DNA from: Phaeacidiphilus oryzae TH49
GTDB taxonomy: Bacteria > Actinomycetota > Actinomycetes > Streptomycetales > Streptomycetaceae
Reading direction: 5' to 3'
Length of the DNA stretch: 64,000 nt
NCBI RefSeq assembly: GCF_000744815.1
Contig: NZ_JQMQ01000004.1
Location: forward strand, 806,001-870,000
Position numbers and translations under genes: made by a program. Under the pieces are notes generated by a model. It worked only from the letters and a program-made list of their open reading frames with translations, searched no databases and was not told where the DNA came from. Positions 43,361 through 52,341 of this stretch are shown here, one piece after another; position 1 is the first letter of the stretch, and every line of letters begins with the position of its first letter.

Positions 43361-43407
43361 CCGCCCCCGCCCCCGGCGCCCGCCCCCGCCCCCGCCCCCG
43401 GCGCCCG
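43361..43407. repeat. C-rich hexamer array (CGCCCC type), duplicated block
   Basis: A 21-bp block made of CGCCCC-type units ending in GGCGCCCG occurs twice almost exactly. On the minus strand it would encode Ala-Gly repeats. It interrupts the C-terminal side of the EmrB-like permease remnant. Confidence 0.65.
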
Positions 43408-43414
43408 ATCCGGC

Positions 43415-43561
43415 ATGTCCCGCGAGTGTGGTCGTCACCGCCAGGCCGAGTGCGGCCCGGATCTGCCGGCTGGAGGTCACCAGTCCGACGGCCAGGCCGG
43501 CCCGGGATGCGGGGGCGCCCGAGGCCGCCGTGGCCGTGGTCGGCACGAAGGCCGAGCCGGG
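43415..43561 (-). pseudogene. Fragment of an EmrB/QacA-type MFS exporter
   Basis: About 45 codons read GSAFVPTTATAASGAPASRA then GLVTSSRQIRAALGLAVTTT, matching the conserved segment between TM10 and TM12 of DHA2-family drug exporters (close to VPASRAGLASGLVNTSRQIG). No start, flanking TM segments or proper end remain. It lies between the SDR and amidohydrolase genes and runs into the C-rich repeat. Confidence 0.65.
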
Positions 43562-43576
43562 GCGTACGGCTTGCGG

Positions 43577-44923
43577 TCACAGCGACCGCTCGCGGATACG
43601 GGCCCGCGAACGGCTCACCTCCTGGCGTGCCTTCTCCAGGAGGCCGCGGGTGAGGGTGCCCCGCCGCTTGAGGATTCGTCCGCCGACGATGACGGTGTCG
43701 ACGTCGCGTGGCCCGGCGCCGAGGAACGCCGCGAGTACGGGGTTGTCGAAGCTGTCCAGATGCGGGGTGGACAGGTCGAGGGTGATGAGGTCGGCCTGCC
43801 GGCCGACTGCGATCTCGCCGACCTGGTCGGCGAAGCCGAGCACCCGGGCGCCCCCGCGCGTGGCCAGGTCCAGCATGGCAAGGTGACCGTGCCGCAGTTC
43901 GGCGGGCATCTCGCCCCGGGCGATGGGTTCCGCATTGGCCCGGGACCGCTCGGCGGCCAGCGCCAGGCGCATCTGTGTGAACAGGTCGCTGGGTCCGTAG
44001 GCGACCGTGTCGGCGCCCAGGCCGACCGGCACACCGCTGGCCAGTGCGGCGCCCACGGCGGGGTGGGTGCCCAGACCCATGGTCATGTCGACGCTCGGGG
44101 TGGCCGACACGCTCCCGCCCGATTCCGCGACCTGCCTCCATTCCTGCTCGGTGAACTCGTTGGCGTGGACATAGTTCACGTCGGGTCCGAGAAGGCCCTG
44201 GTGCCCGAGCTGGTCGACCGCGCCGGGCAGGCCCGCCATCCCGGCGTGGAGGGAGATCGGCAGCCCCAGTTCGCGAGCGAGCCCGAACTCCTCCGCGTTC
44301 TCCGCCGGTGTCGCCATGGACGGGCCCCGCAGGGCGAGCCCGAGTGCGATGCGGCCGTTGTTGTGCTGGCGCGCCGCGTGGGCGGCCTGCAGGCGCCGGG
44401 TCTGCGCCTGGTAGCGGGAGTAGTCCCCGCTGGAACTGGCCTTGCCGCCGAAGTACAGCCGGGCCCGGATGCCGCTGTCGTGCAGAGCCCGCAGGTTGGC
44501 GTCGATGTCCGCGTCGGATCCCAGGTTGTGGGCCCAGTCGGCGACGGTGGTGACCCCGGCGTTGATCGCTTGCACCGCGCCCCACAGCACGCCCGCATAC
44601 ACGTCCTCGGCGGTGAATCCGTCGCCGAGTTCCTCGTTCACCTGCCGCGCGTACGCAAACAGCGTCACGTCGCTGGAGCTGGCCGACAGGCTTCCCAGCC
44701 ACATGTGCCGGTGGGTGTCCACCAGGCCCGGCATCACCAGCTGGTCTCCGGCATCGATGATCTCCTCGTCGCCGACAGCGGCGGCAGCGCCGACAGCGTC
44801 GCCGATGCCGGCGATGCGCCCATCCCGGAGCAGGACGTCGGCGATCCGGCTCGTCCCGTCCGGGAACAGGACGTGACCGCCTCGGATCAGGAGGGGGCGG
44901 GGCACGGGGGGAGTGTCTGGCAC
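43577..44923 (-). CDS. Amidohydrolase-family deaminase/hydrolase (AtzB/TrzN/SsnA-like)
   Basis: 448 residues. Metal-dependent barrel with a composite beta domain: LIRGGHVLFPDG, the metal-binding HxH in MPGLVDTHRHMWLGSL, ISLHAGMAG, NYVHANEFTEQEW, the late Asp in VGLGADTVAYGPSDLF and the C-terminal return strand GEIAVGRQADLITLDLSTPH. Related enzymes deaminate or dechlorinate N-heterocycles or act on guanine-like compounds; the physiological substrate is unknown. GTG 44923 follows GAGGGAAG. It is divergent from the HxlR regulator with palindromes between them. Confidence 0.85.
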   Translation of the reverse strand: MPDTPPVPRPLLIRGGHVLFPDGTSRIADVLLRDGRIAGIGDAVGAAAAVGDEEIIDAGDQLVMPGLVDTHRHMWLGSLSASSSDVTLFAYARQVNEELGDGFTAEDVYAGVLWGAVQAINAGVTTVADWAHNLGSDADIDANLRALHDSGIRARLYFGGKASSSGDYSRYQAQTRRLQAAHAARQHNNGRIALGLALRGPSMATPAENAEEFGLARELGLPISLHAGMAGLPGAVDQLGHQGLLGPDVNYVHANEFTEQEWRQVAESGGSVSATPSVDMTMGLGTHPAVGAALASGVPVGLGADTVAYGPSDLFTQMRLALAAERSRANAEPIARGEMPAELRHGHLAMLDLATRGGARVLGFADQVGEIAVGRQADLITLDLSTPHLDSFDNPVLAAFLGAGPRDVDTVIVGGRILKRRGTLTRGLLEKARQEVSRSRARIRERSL

Positions 44924-44943
44924 GACGGCTTCCCTCTCTAGTC

Positions 44944-44966
44944 GGTATACAACGGATACCGGTATA
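44944..44966. promoter_or_regulatory. Candidate HxlR operator: GGTAT/ATACC repeats
   Basis: GGTAT (44944-44948), ATACC (44956-44960) and GGTAT (44961-44965) form overlapping inverted repeats, including the perfect palindrome ATACCGGTAT. The AT-rich element lies between the divergent amidohydrolase and HxlR genes and may also serve as their -10 region. Confidence 0.6.
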
Positions 44967-45036
44967 GGGTGGCAACCACCGTGCGAGTGCGACAAGTGAG
45001 CACTTTGAACTGCCCAGGTATCACGGGAGGTACCAG

Positions 45037-45432
45037 GTGGCCCCGCCAGCGATGGTCGAGTCGGGCGAACGCTCCGACCGTGACGAGCTGTTGCGCGATG
45101 TGATGGACCGCATCGGCGACAAGTGGTCGGTGACCGTCATCTGCCGGCTCGATGACGGCCCGCTCCGCTTCAACGCGCTGCGACGGGCGGTGAACGGCAT
45201 CACCCAGCGGATGCTGAGCACCACGGTGCGTCGCCTCGAGCGCGACGGCCTGATCAGCCGCACCGTGGAGCCCACCGTGCCGCCCCGCGTCGAGTACGCG
45301 CTGACCGAACGCGGACGCAGCCTCCACGGCATCCTTGCCGAGCTGGTCTCCTGGACCGAGGCGAACCTCGACGAGATCCGCCGCGACCGCGAGGAGTACG
45401 ACGCTGCCGCCCCCTCTCGCGCCGAGCAGTGA
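45037..45432 (+). CDS. HxlR-family transcriptional regulator
   Basis: 131 residues. The winged helix is typical: [70 protein letters not shown]. The family's N-terminal redox Cys is not seen at the usual place (only one Cys, in ICRLD), so aldehyde sensing by thiol modification is uncertain. GTG 45037 follows GGGAGG. The probable target is the divergent amidohydrolase gene. Confidence 0.9.
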   Translation: MAPPAMVESGERSDRDELLRDVMDRIGDKWSVTVICRLDDGPLRFNALRRAVNGITQRMLSTTVRRLERDGLISRTVEPTVPPRVEYALTERGRSLHGILAELVSWTEANLDEIRRDREEYDAAAPSRAEQ

Positions 45433-45651
45433 CGGGGTGCCCCTGCGGGTGGACAGCCGGTCGAGAGAGACCAGCGCCCGGTTTCGCGCCGCCGCTGTGC
45501 GCCCCGTGTGCCTGATCGGGCAGTGGTGCTCAGGCCGCCGAGCCGTCCCGGCGGCGGAGCGCGCTGGTTAGGTCCCGACTGCGCGCTGTGGGGGCGCGAT
45601 GACCGGGGTGGACAGCCCGACCTGATGACTGCCCACCCGTTCTCACCGCGC

Positions 45652-47007
45652 TCAGCCGACAGCGACGTGGAAGACGGAGCGGGCGTTGGACAGTTCGCGG
45701 AAGCCCCACACGCCGTGGTAGCGGCCGTAGCCGGAGGAATTCACGCCCCCGAACGGGAGGTTCTCCTCGGCCCAGTGCACGGCGTGGCCGTTGATGGTGA
45801 CGCCGCCGGAGGTGGTGTTGTCCAGCATCCGCTGGATGAACGCGTCGTCTGTGGAGTAGACGGAGAAGCCCAGCGGCTTCCCGAGCGAGTCGGAGTGGGC
45901 GAAGATCTCCTCCTCGTCCGTGTAGGTCAGGACCGGCAGGATGGGCCCGAAGATCTCCTCCTGGATGATCCGGGTGTCCTTGGGGACGTCCAGGAGCACG
46001 GTCGGCTCGATGACCAGGTGGTCCGCGTCGGTTCTGCCACCGAAGGCGACGGTCGCGCCGCGCTCGACGGCTTCGTCGAGGTAGCCCTTGACGCGCTCGT
46101 AGTTGCGCCTGTCGACGAAGCGGCCGTCCCTCTGCCACTGGAACTCGCCGGTCTCGTCGTAGTAGGCCTTCTTGACCGCGGCGACGTAGGTGCCGACGAA
46201 GGCACCACGCAGGTCTTCGGGAACCCATACGTAGTCGACCGACAGGCAGGTCTGGCCATGGTTGTAGATCTTGCCGCCCAGGAACGCCTGAGCGACCAGG
46301 TCCAGATCGATCGTGCGGTCCACGATGGCCGGGCTCTTGCCGCCCAGCTCCAGGGTGAACGAGGCCATGTGCTGGGCGGCCCTCTCCACGATGATCTTCC
46401 CGACGCGGGGGCTGCCGGTGAGGAAGATGTGATCGACGGGCAGGTCGAGCAGTACGTCGTGGGTGCTGCGCACACCGTTCGGGGTGCGGACGTCACCGTC
46501 GTTGAAGACCGCGACCTCCCGCTCGTCGAACACCGCGCGGACGATCTGCTCGATCACATCGCCCGTCGCCGGCGCCATGGAGCTGGTCTTGGCCAGCACC
46601 ACGTTTCCCGCGGCGATCGCCTGGATCAGGGGGGAGAAGAACATCCCGATCGGGAAGTCCCAGGTGCCGAAGAGCAGCACCACGCCGCGGGGTTGGTACG
46701 TGACGAAGACGCGTTCCGCGGCGGGCGTGGCCGGTGACTTCTCAACGGACAGCGGCGCCATCCAGTCGGCGAGCTCGTCCCGTACCTTGTCGAGGTTGCC
46801 CATGACCGTCTGGATCTCGTCCCGGTTGTCGGCCGGCCGGCCCAGGTCCTGGTGGATGGCCCGACCGATCTCCTCCTGCCGCTTGAGAATCTCAGCGCGC
46901 AGGCGCTCCAGGCGCTCGACGCGCTCCGCGGCGGTCGTGTGCCGCATGACGCGGCGGTGATCGCGCTGGGCCTGGAAGATGCGCCGAATCTCGTTCAGCT
47001 CAAGCAC
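45652..47007 (-). CDS. Aldehyde dehydrogenase, class 3/coniferyl-aldehyde type
   Basis: 451 residues. The short class-3-like ALDH form shows VTYQPRGVVLLFGTWDFPIG, FLTGSPRVGKIIVERAAQHM, the general base in FTLELGGKSPAIV and the nucleophile in NHGQTCLSVDYVWVP. Such enzymes oxidise aromatic or long-chain aldehydes. GTG 47007 has AGGAAG upstream. It opens the minus-strand aromatic region but is separated by 169 bp from the next ALDH gene, so it may be a separate unit. Confidence 0.9.
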   Translation of the reverse strand: MLELNEIRRIFQAQRDHRRVMRHTTAAERVERLERLRAEILKRQEEIGRAIHQDLGRPADNRDEIQTVMGNLDKVRDELADWMAPLSVEKSPATPAAERVFVTYQPRGVVLLFGTWDFPIGMFFSPLIQAIAAGNVVLAKTSSMAPATGDVIEQIVRAVFDEREVAVFNDGDVRTPNGVRSTHDVLLDLPVDHIFLTGSPRVGKIIVERAAQHMASFTLELGGKSPAIVDRTIDLDLVAQAFLGGKIYNHGQTCLSVDYVWVPEDLRGAFVGTYVAAVKKAYYDETGEFQWQRDGRFVDRRNYERVKGYLDEAVERGATVAFGGRTDADHLVIEPTVLLDVPKDTRIIQEEIFGPILPVLTYTDEEEIFAHSDSLGKPLGFSVYSTDDAFIQRMLDNTTSGGVTINGHAVHWAEENLPFGGVNSSGYGRYHGVWGFRELSNARSVFHVAVG

Positions 47008-47176
47008 GGTGGTGCTTCCTCTCGTGATGTGCGCACGGCACGACCTGTGGGGGTGCCCAGTGGCGCGCCGCGCTTCCGGACCCTGTGCGTCCGAGGGCAA
47101 CGGCCTCGTCCAGGGGGCGCGCATGGGCCGGCGTGAAGGAGCCGACCATGCGGCGCCACGACAGCGGTTCGACGGG

Positions 47177-48544
47177 TCAGGGGCTGACGGCCACCGTGGT
47201 GGATTCGGTGTAGAACTGCCGGGCTGCCAGGCCCTGTTCCCGGGGCCCGAAGCTGGACTCCTTGGTGCCGCCGAACGGCGCCCAGTGGTCGAGTCCGGTG
47301 GTGGGGGCGTTGACCCGGATCATCCCGGCCGCCAGGTCGCGGGTGTGGGTAAGAGCCGCGGTCAGGTCGCGGGTGTAGAGGGAGGCGGACAGGCCGTAGG
47401 GCGTGGCGTTCGCCAGCTCGACGGCGTGCCGGACGGACCGGGCACGCAGCAGGGCGGTGACAGGAGCGAAGACCTCGTCGGTGGCGAGGACGTCGTCGGC
47501 GTCCGAGACCTCGACGAGCGTCGGTTCCAGGTAGGACCCGGGGACGTCGGGTTTCGTCCCGCCCGTCAGGATCCGCCCGCTGCTGGCTGCCACGGCGGCC
47601 AGGGCGCTGTCCCGGGCGGCCTCGTCGATCACCGGACCGACCTGGCACTTCGGGTCGGACGGGTCGAGGACGACGAGCGCCCGCACCGCTTCGACCAGGG
47701 CGTCGCGGGTGTGCTCGTACACGTCTTCGTGGACGATGATGCGGCTTGTGGCGGTGCACTTCTGTCCCGCGTAGGCGAACGCCGAACCCACGATGCCGGC
47801 GATCGCCCCGTCCACGTCCGCATCAGCCAGCACCACCGTGGGGTTCTGGCCGCCCATCTCCGCCTGGGCGATACAGCCGCGCGCGCTGACAGCCGCCGCC
47901 ACCTGGCGGCCCACCTCGGTCGAGCCCGTGAACGATACGGCGCTGATGGCAGCTGACTCGGCCACGAGGACCCCGGTACCCGGCCCGACCGCGAGCACCA
48001 GCACGCCCGGGGGGAGGTGCCGGTTGAGGATCTCGGCCAGGGCCTCAGCGGTACCGACGGCCTGTGCGGAGGGCTTGAGGACGACCGCGTTGCCGTACGC
48101 CAGAGCCGGTGCCAGCTTCCACGCGGGAATCGCCAAGGGGAAGTTCCACGGCGTGATCAGACCCACCACGCCCCGCGGCCGTGACCGGGTGAAGGTCAGG
48201 GTCCGGGCCTCGCCGCCCGGCAGCACGTCGCCCTCGGGGAACAGCGCGGTCTGCGCGAAGTAGCGGAAGGTCCGCTCCGCGCGGACCACCTCCCCCCGGG
48301 CCTCGGTGATGGGCTTGCCGACCTCGCGGGAGATCAGGTCGGCGAGCCGGCCGGCCTCGGCGGCGATGTCGTCCGCGGCACGGGTGAGAGCGACGGCTCG
48401 CTGCGGGGCGGCGGTGCCGGCCCACGCGCGGCCTGCACCGCCCGCGAGCTCAAGCAGCGCCGGAAACCGGCCGGTCGGGGTCGCCGGGACCTCGGCGACC
48501 GTCTCGCTGGGATCGTGCGGATTGGTACTGCGCACGGTGGTCAC
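47177..48544 (-). CDS. Aldehyde dehydrogenase (benzaldehyde/vanillin dehydrogenase-like)
   Basis: 455 residues: RPRGVVGLITPWNFPLAIPA, VSFTGSTEVGRQVAAAV, IAQAEMGGQNPTVVLADADV and the catalytic Cys in YAGQKCTATSRIIVHE. The EMGGQNP form is common in 2,5-dioxovalerate/succinate-semialdehyde and aromatic aldehyde dehydrogenases. In a meta-cleavage setting it could oxidise the muconate semialdehyde. GTG 48544 lies six bases after GAGGAG; TTG 48550 is an alternative. It ends the operon that includes the extradiol dioxygenase 25 bp upstream. Confidence 0.9.
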   Translation of the reverse strand: MTTVRSTNPHDPSETVAEVPATPTGRFPALLELAGGAGRAWAGTAAPQRAVALTRAADDIAAEAGRLADLISREVGKPITEARGEVVRAERTFRYFAQTALFPEGDVLPGGEARTLTFTRSRPRGVVGLITPWNFPLAIPAWKLAPALAYGNAVVLKPSAQAVGTAEALAEILNRHLPPGVLVLAVGPGTGVLVAESAAISAVSFTGSTEVGRQVAAAVSARGCIAQAEMGGQNPTVVLADADVDGAIAGIVGSAFAYAGQKCTATSRIIVHEDVYEHTRDALVEAVRALVVLDPSDPKCQVGPVIDEAARDSALAAVAASSGRILTGGTKPDVPGSYLEPTLVEVSDADDVLATDEVFAPVTALLRARSVRHAVELANATPYGLSASLYTRDLTAALTHTRDLAAGMIRVNAPTTGLDHWAPFGGTKESSFGPREQGLAARQFYTESTTVAVSP

Positions 48545-48569
48545 GGGCAACTCCTCGGGTGCTGGTGGT

Positions 48570-49634
48570 TCACGGCCGGTAGGCCGCGAAGACCTTGTCG
48601 GACACGAACAGGTGCGACCCCACGAACTCCGACCAGGTCGGCCTGGTGCGGCCCAGTTCGCCCATGGCGCCCAGCAGGGCCCACCAGTTGAGGAGTTCCT
48701 GCTGGCCGGCGGCCTCCGCCTGGGCGAGGCCGGTGGACCGCCACTCGTCCAGGTCGCCGTCGACCAGCGCCCGGTACAGCCGCTGGTCGGCGGCGGTGTC
48801 GGGGAAGAGGTGGTGGGTGGACTCCACGAGGAAGCTGTGGGACCAGCTGGAGGAGGCGATCAGGGCGACGCGCCAGGGGCTTTCCGCCGCGGCGCGGGCG
48901 ACGGCCGCGCCCACCTCCATGACGCGGGCCGGCGAGGGGCTCGGCGGGTCCAGTTCGCGGATGTCGCCGAGGGCGCTGATGTTGCCCTGGTAGCTGATCA
49001 CCCGGCGGCCGTAGCAGTTGATGGGGAAGGCGACGACGGGGTAGTCGAAGCCCCGCCGCTCGTAGTCGAGATACAGGACGGTGTTGAGGAAGGCGTGCGG
49101 GAAGCCCGGGTGGTGCAGCGGCTTGTAGGCGTAGGAGACGTCGATGTTCTGCTCTAGGAGGGCAGTGGTGAAGTGCTTGGCCGCCTCGCGGTGGCCCCTG
49201 ACCCGGATCTCGTGGTCCTTGGGCTCGTTCCACACGTTGTGGTCACCCATGACGTTGGACTCGGCCGAGTGCTCCCAGGGCCGGACCGTGAGGTCGTCGT
49301 AGGCGAGCACGGAATAGGGCGGGACGATGTCCTCGCGGAAGTTCTCGTACTGGTCGTCGCCCCAGATCACCACGACCTCGGGATCGAACTCGTCCAGCGC
49401 CTGCCGTGCCCTGGCGAACTGGGCCACCAGAGCCTCCCGGTGGCGGAGGCCGGCCTGCCGTCCCTCGTCGGAGGCCCACTCCGCACGCGCCGGTGCGGGC
49501 CAGTTGGCGGGGTCGCGGAGCTCTTCGGGGAGCCGGGGATCCGCCAGCGCGCGTTGGAAGACGCGGGTCAGGTTGTCGTTCGTGCCGCTCAGCGGCGGGT
49601 AGTGGGTCACTCCGAGACCGAGGACTTCTGCCAT
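48570..49634 (-). CDS. Class III (LigB-superfamily) extradiol ring-cleavage dioxygenase
   Basis: 354 residues. The single-subunit LigB fold is visible: EVLGLGVTHYPPLSGTNDNL (first iron-ligand His), a second conserved block PEVVVIWGDDQYENFREDIV, and late motifs PVVAFPINCYGRRVISYQGN and VALIASSSWSHSFLVES. It uses Fe(II) to open a catechol ring next to its two hydroxyls. The substrate cannot be read from sequence; the neighbours suggest a carboxylated catechol. ATG 49634 has AAAGGTGA upstream; the GTG at 49643 is possible. Confidence 0.87.
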   Translation of the reverse strand: MAEVLGLGVTHYPPLSGTNDNLTRVFQRALADPRLPEELRDPANWPAPARAEWASDEGRQAGLRHREALVAQFARARQALDEFDPEVVVIWGDDQYENFREDIVPPYSVLAYDDLTVRPWEHSAESNVMGDHNVWNEPKDHEIRVRGHREAAKHFTTALLEQNIDVSYAYKPLHHPGFPHAFLNTVLYLDYERRGFDYPVVAFPINCYGRRVISYQGNISALGDIRELDPPSPSPARVMEVGAAVARAAAESPWRVALIASSSWSHSFLVESTHHLFPDTAADQRLYRALVDGDLDEWRSTGLAQAEAAGQQELLNWWALLGAMGELGRTRPTWSEFVGSHLFVSDKVFAAYRP

Positions 49635-49735
49635 GGTCTTCACCTTTCTTCGGTGGTGCTGCCGCGGCGCTGGGCCGGGGAGGAGGAGCGGGTGGGCCGG
49701 TAAGTCGCCCGGCCCGCTCGGGATGGCGTGGCGGG

Positions 49736-51016
49736 TCAGTCCAGCAGGGACCGCCAGTGCCGCCAGAACGCGCGCATCTGCAGCTCGTCACTGGCCAGGC
49801 TGGGCTGTCCGGCGTGCTCGCGGTGCATCCCGCGGGAGATGTCCGACCAGGTCACGTCCGGGGCGGTACGCAGTCCGGCCTGGCAGGCCTCGCAGGCCTC
49901 GAGGTCGTCGGGGGTGGCCAGGCCCGCGGGGCCCTGGAAGGCGATGTAGCTGTCCAGCCGCCGGGCGCGCAGGTCCGGGTCCTCGCCCGCGGTCGCCAGG
50001 GACCACTGGTGGATCCTGGTGTGTCCCGCCGAGGTAGGGGTGATCGTGCGGACGACGACGCCCATGATGTCGTTGATGATCAGGTTGGGGAACACCAGCA
50101 GGTTGCGGTCGGTGAGCCCGATCATCCGCGCGCGCTCGGGGCCGTGACGTTCCACCAGTTCCTGGTACTTCGCCTCGACCTGCGGGCGGTTGTGCTCGCC
50201 GAGGGCCGGGGTCCAGCGGGCCACGGGACGCGCCCACGGGCCGTGGACGCAGATGACCGCATGGCCGTTGCCCAGATCCAGCGCCTCGGTGGTGTCCTCG
50301 CGGTCGAGGGTGTTGCCTTCTCGCTCTTCGAGGTAGGTGAAGTACGTCTTGTGCAGCGGCAGCAGGTGGTAGCCGTCCAGGCTGTTCTCCACGAACAGCT
50401 TCCAGTTGGCGTCCATGGAGTATTCGTGGGCGCCGGGCACGACCTCCAGGTCATCGGCCTGGTCGGCGACCAGGTCGAGGTAGTCGGCCGCTCCGGCCAG
50501 ATACGTCCTGAGGTCGACGGCGCCGGGGTCGAAGCAGACGAAGTAGAACCCGCGGTAGCTGTCGACCTTGGGCGGCGAGAGGAGACCCATGGCGGCCCGG
50601 TCGAAGTGCTCTCCGTATCCCTCGCCGCCGGGTACGCCGTTCAGAGCGCCGGTGCTGTTGTAGGTCCAGGCGTGGTAGAAGCAGCTCATGCCGCGGGCGT
50701 TGCCCTCGGGGACGCGGCACACCAGCGCGCCGCGGTGGCGGCAGGAGTTGTACAGCACCCGCTTGGCCCCGTCGTGGCCGTGCCAGAAGATCAGCGGCCG
50801 GTTGCCGACATCGCGTGCCTTGAAATCGCCGGGCTTGGGGATCTCCGACTCGTGGCCCACGTAGAGCCAGCATCGGCCGAACACCGTCGCCATCTCGCGC
50901 TCGAAGACGGCCTCGTCGATCAGTGTGGTCCGGTCGACGCGGAACGTGCCCGCCGCGACGTCTTCGACCACCCACTCCTTGGCGGAGGTGTGGGGCGAGT
51001 CGGTGCTGGGGGTCAT
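49736..51016 (-). CDS. Rieske aromatic ring-hydroxylating oxygenase, large (alpha) subunit
   Basis: 426 residues. The Rieske [2Fe-2S] ligands are in LYNSCRHRGALVCRVPEG and GMSCFYHAWTYNSTG (CxH...CxxH). The catalytic domain has the mononuclear iron ligands in FVENSLDGYHLLPLHKTYFT. It resembles the benzoate/anthranilate/p-cumate group of alpha subunits. It would hydroxylate the starting aromatic acid. The beta subunit lies 33 bp upstream and the reductase and ferredoxin are in the same region, so a complete oxygenase system is encoded. Confidence 0.93.
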   Translation of the reverse strand: MTPSTDSPHTSAKEWVVEDVAAGTFRVDRTTLIDEAVFEREMATVFGRCWLYVGHESEIPKPGDFKARDVGNRPLIFWHGHDGAKRVLYNSCRHRGALVCRVPEGNARGMSCFYHAWTYNSTGALNGVPGGEGYGEHFDRAAMGLLSPPKVDSYRGFYFVCFDPGAVDLRTYLAGAADYLDLVADQADDLEVVPGAHEYSMDANWKLFVENSLDGYHLLPLHKTYFTYLEEREGNTLDREDTTEALDLGNGHAVICVHGPWARPVARWTPALGEHNRPQVEAKYQELVERHGPERARMIGLTDRNLLVFPNLIINDIMGVVVRTITPTSAGHTRIHQWSLATAGEDPDLRARRLDSYIAFQGPAGLATPDDLEACEACQAGLRTAPDVTWSDISRGMHREHAGQPSLASDELQMRAFWRHWRSLLD

Positions 51017-51049
51017 GGTCGACGCCTCCCTTGGTGCGGACGGGACAGG

Positions 51050-51604
51050 TCACAGCAGCACACTCAGCTGCCCCCCTGCCGATTCGATGCTGTGGTCGAG
51101 GGCCACCCGACGGCGCTTGATCAGCCACGGCAGGTCGCTGCCGGCAGCCGGGACGAGCAGGTGCTCGTAGACGCCGGCGTAGCGGTCGACGACTCCGCCG
51201 CGGACCCGGGTGACCTGGAAGACGCTGCGCGCCTCAAGGCCGTCCGGGGCCTGCCAGACGCGGACGTTGGTGATGTGGCGGCGGGTTCGGGAGCGGGGGC
51301 TCTCGGCATGGGCGTGCTTGCTCTTGAGCCGGTCGACTCGGCCGGCGAGGGTGTTCATGGAGTCGTGCACCAGGTGCAGGGTGGTCGCCGGGTCGGTGCT
51401 GAGATCTTCCGGCGTGGGGATGAGGTAGACGGCGTCCGGATGGAAGAGGCCCAGCCACTCGTCCAGGCGCCACTCGTCCAGCAGTGCGGCCTCGTCGAAG
51501 AGGAACTGGGAGACGGCACTGATGACCACGCTGTCGCGGACCCTGACGGCGTCGGCGGGAGTGGCGTGCCCGATCGTCGCGGGCGTGAGGCCGTTGGGGT
51601 TCAC
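51050..51604 (-). CDS. Rieske aromatic oxygenase, small (beta) subunit
   Basis: 184 residues of NTF2-like fold: VSQFLFDEAALLDEWRLDEW, LGLFHPDAVYLIPTPED, RTRRHITNVRVWQAPDGL, DRYAGVYEHLLV and LPWLIKRRRVALDHS. Beta subunits stabilise the alpha3beta3 oxygenase. ATG 51604 overlaps the stop of the alpha/beta hydrolase gene (ATGA), which indicates coupling. Confidence 0.92.
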   Translation of the reverse strand: MNPNGLTPATIGHATPADAVRVRDSVVISAVSQFLFDEAALLDEWRLDEWLGLFHPDAVYLIPTPEDLSTDPATTLHLVHDSMNTLAGRVDRLKSKHAHAESPRSRTRRHITNVRVWQAPDGLEARSVFQVTRVRGGVVDRYAGVYEHLLVPAAGSDLPWLIKRRRVALDHSIESAGGQLSVLL

Positions 51605-52341
51605 TGCGTCGACTCCTCGGATGCCTGCGCGTATTCGCGGCCCTGGTGTTCGGCCGTGAGCAGTTCGGCCAGCGTGGCGGGACGGGACCAGAAGGGGGAG
51701 TGGGAGGTGTGGAGGTGGGAGACGTGTGCGCCGAAGCGGGCCCTGGCGGCCTGAGCCGCCCAGTCACCGCGGACGGCCCGGTCCGCCTCGCACACGATGT
51801 ACCGGGTCGGCGAGGGGACCTCCCCCCTCCAGGGAGTCTCCTCGCTCAGCACCGTGGCGGCCTGTGGCCGCAGCCGGGACGCCGCCTCGGCTGCGTCCTC
51901 GGGCGCGCAGTCGTGGTAGAAGAGGTCCGCGGCGACCTCCGGGGCCCAGAAGCTGCGGCCACGATCGTCCTTGAGCTGGTGCGGCAGGAAGTCGCGGTAG
52001 AACTCCTCGGCCATGGGCCGGGAGGTGGACAGCTGCTCCCGCCAGCTGGCTCCGGGAAGCGGCAAGAGACAGGACAGCAGCACCAGTTCACCCACCGGAC
52101 GCCGTTCGGCGTACGCGGGGGCGATCAAACCCGCCATCGAGTGCGCGACCAGGACCGTGGAGCCCGGGTCGTCGACGCAGTCGTCGATGGCCCGCAGATA
52201 CTCCTCGCTGTCTGCCGCCGGGTCGTCCGAGGGCAACTCCACGGCGACGGCCCGGTGGCCGCGCGCCCGAAGTTCAGGCAGCACACGCTCCCAGCACCAG
52301 GCGCCGTGCCAGGCGCCGTGCACCAGGACGAACGTCCTCAT
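51601..52341 (-). CDS. Alpha/beta hydrolase (salicylate/methyl-ester esterase-like)
   Basis: 246 residues: FVLVHGAWHGAWCWERVLPE, nucleophile in TVLVAHSMAGLIAPAYAERR, LVLLSCLLPLPGASW and the His in SHLHTSHSPFW. This resembles plant methylesterase/hydroxynitrile lyase-type hydrolases rather than the MhpC/BphD C-C hydrolases. It may release the aromatic acid from an ester or hydrolyse a lactone; unresolved. Start and stop both overlap neighbours by four bases, so it is firmly in the operon. Confidence 0.87.
   Translation of the reverse strand: MRTFVLVHGAWHGAWCWERVLPELRARGHRAVAVELPSDDPAADSEEYLRAIDDCVDDPGSTVLVAHSMAGLIAPAYAERRPVGELVLLSCLLPLPGASWREQLSTSRPMAEEFYRDFLPHQLKDDRGRSFWAPEVAADLFYHDCAPEDAAEAASRLRPQAATVLSEETPWRGEVPSPTRYIVCEADRAVRGDWAAQAARARFGAHVSHLHTSHSPFWSRPATLAELLTAEHQGREYAQASEESTQ

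Noticed and set aside
49406-51754. Plus-strand open frame of about 780 codons opposite the Rieske genes
   Set aside because: Val/Gly/Arg-rich shadow of the Rieske alpha and beta genes, which have clear cofactor motifs.
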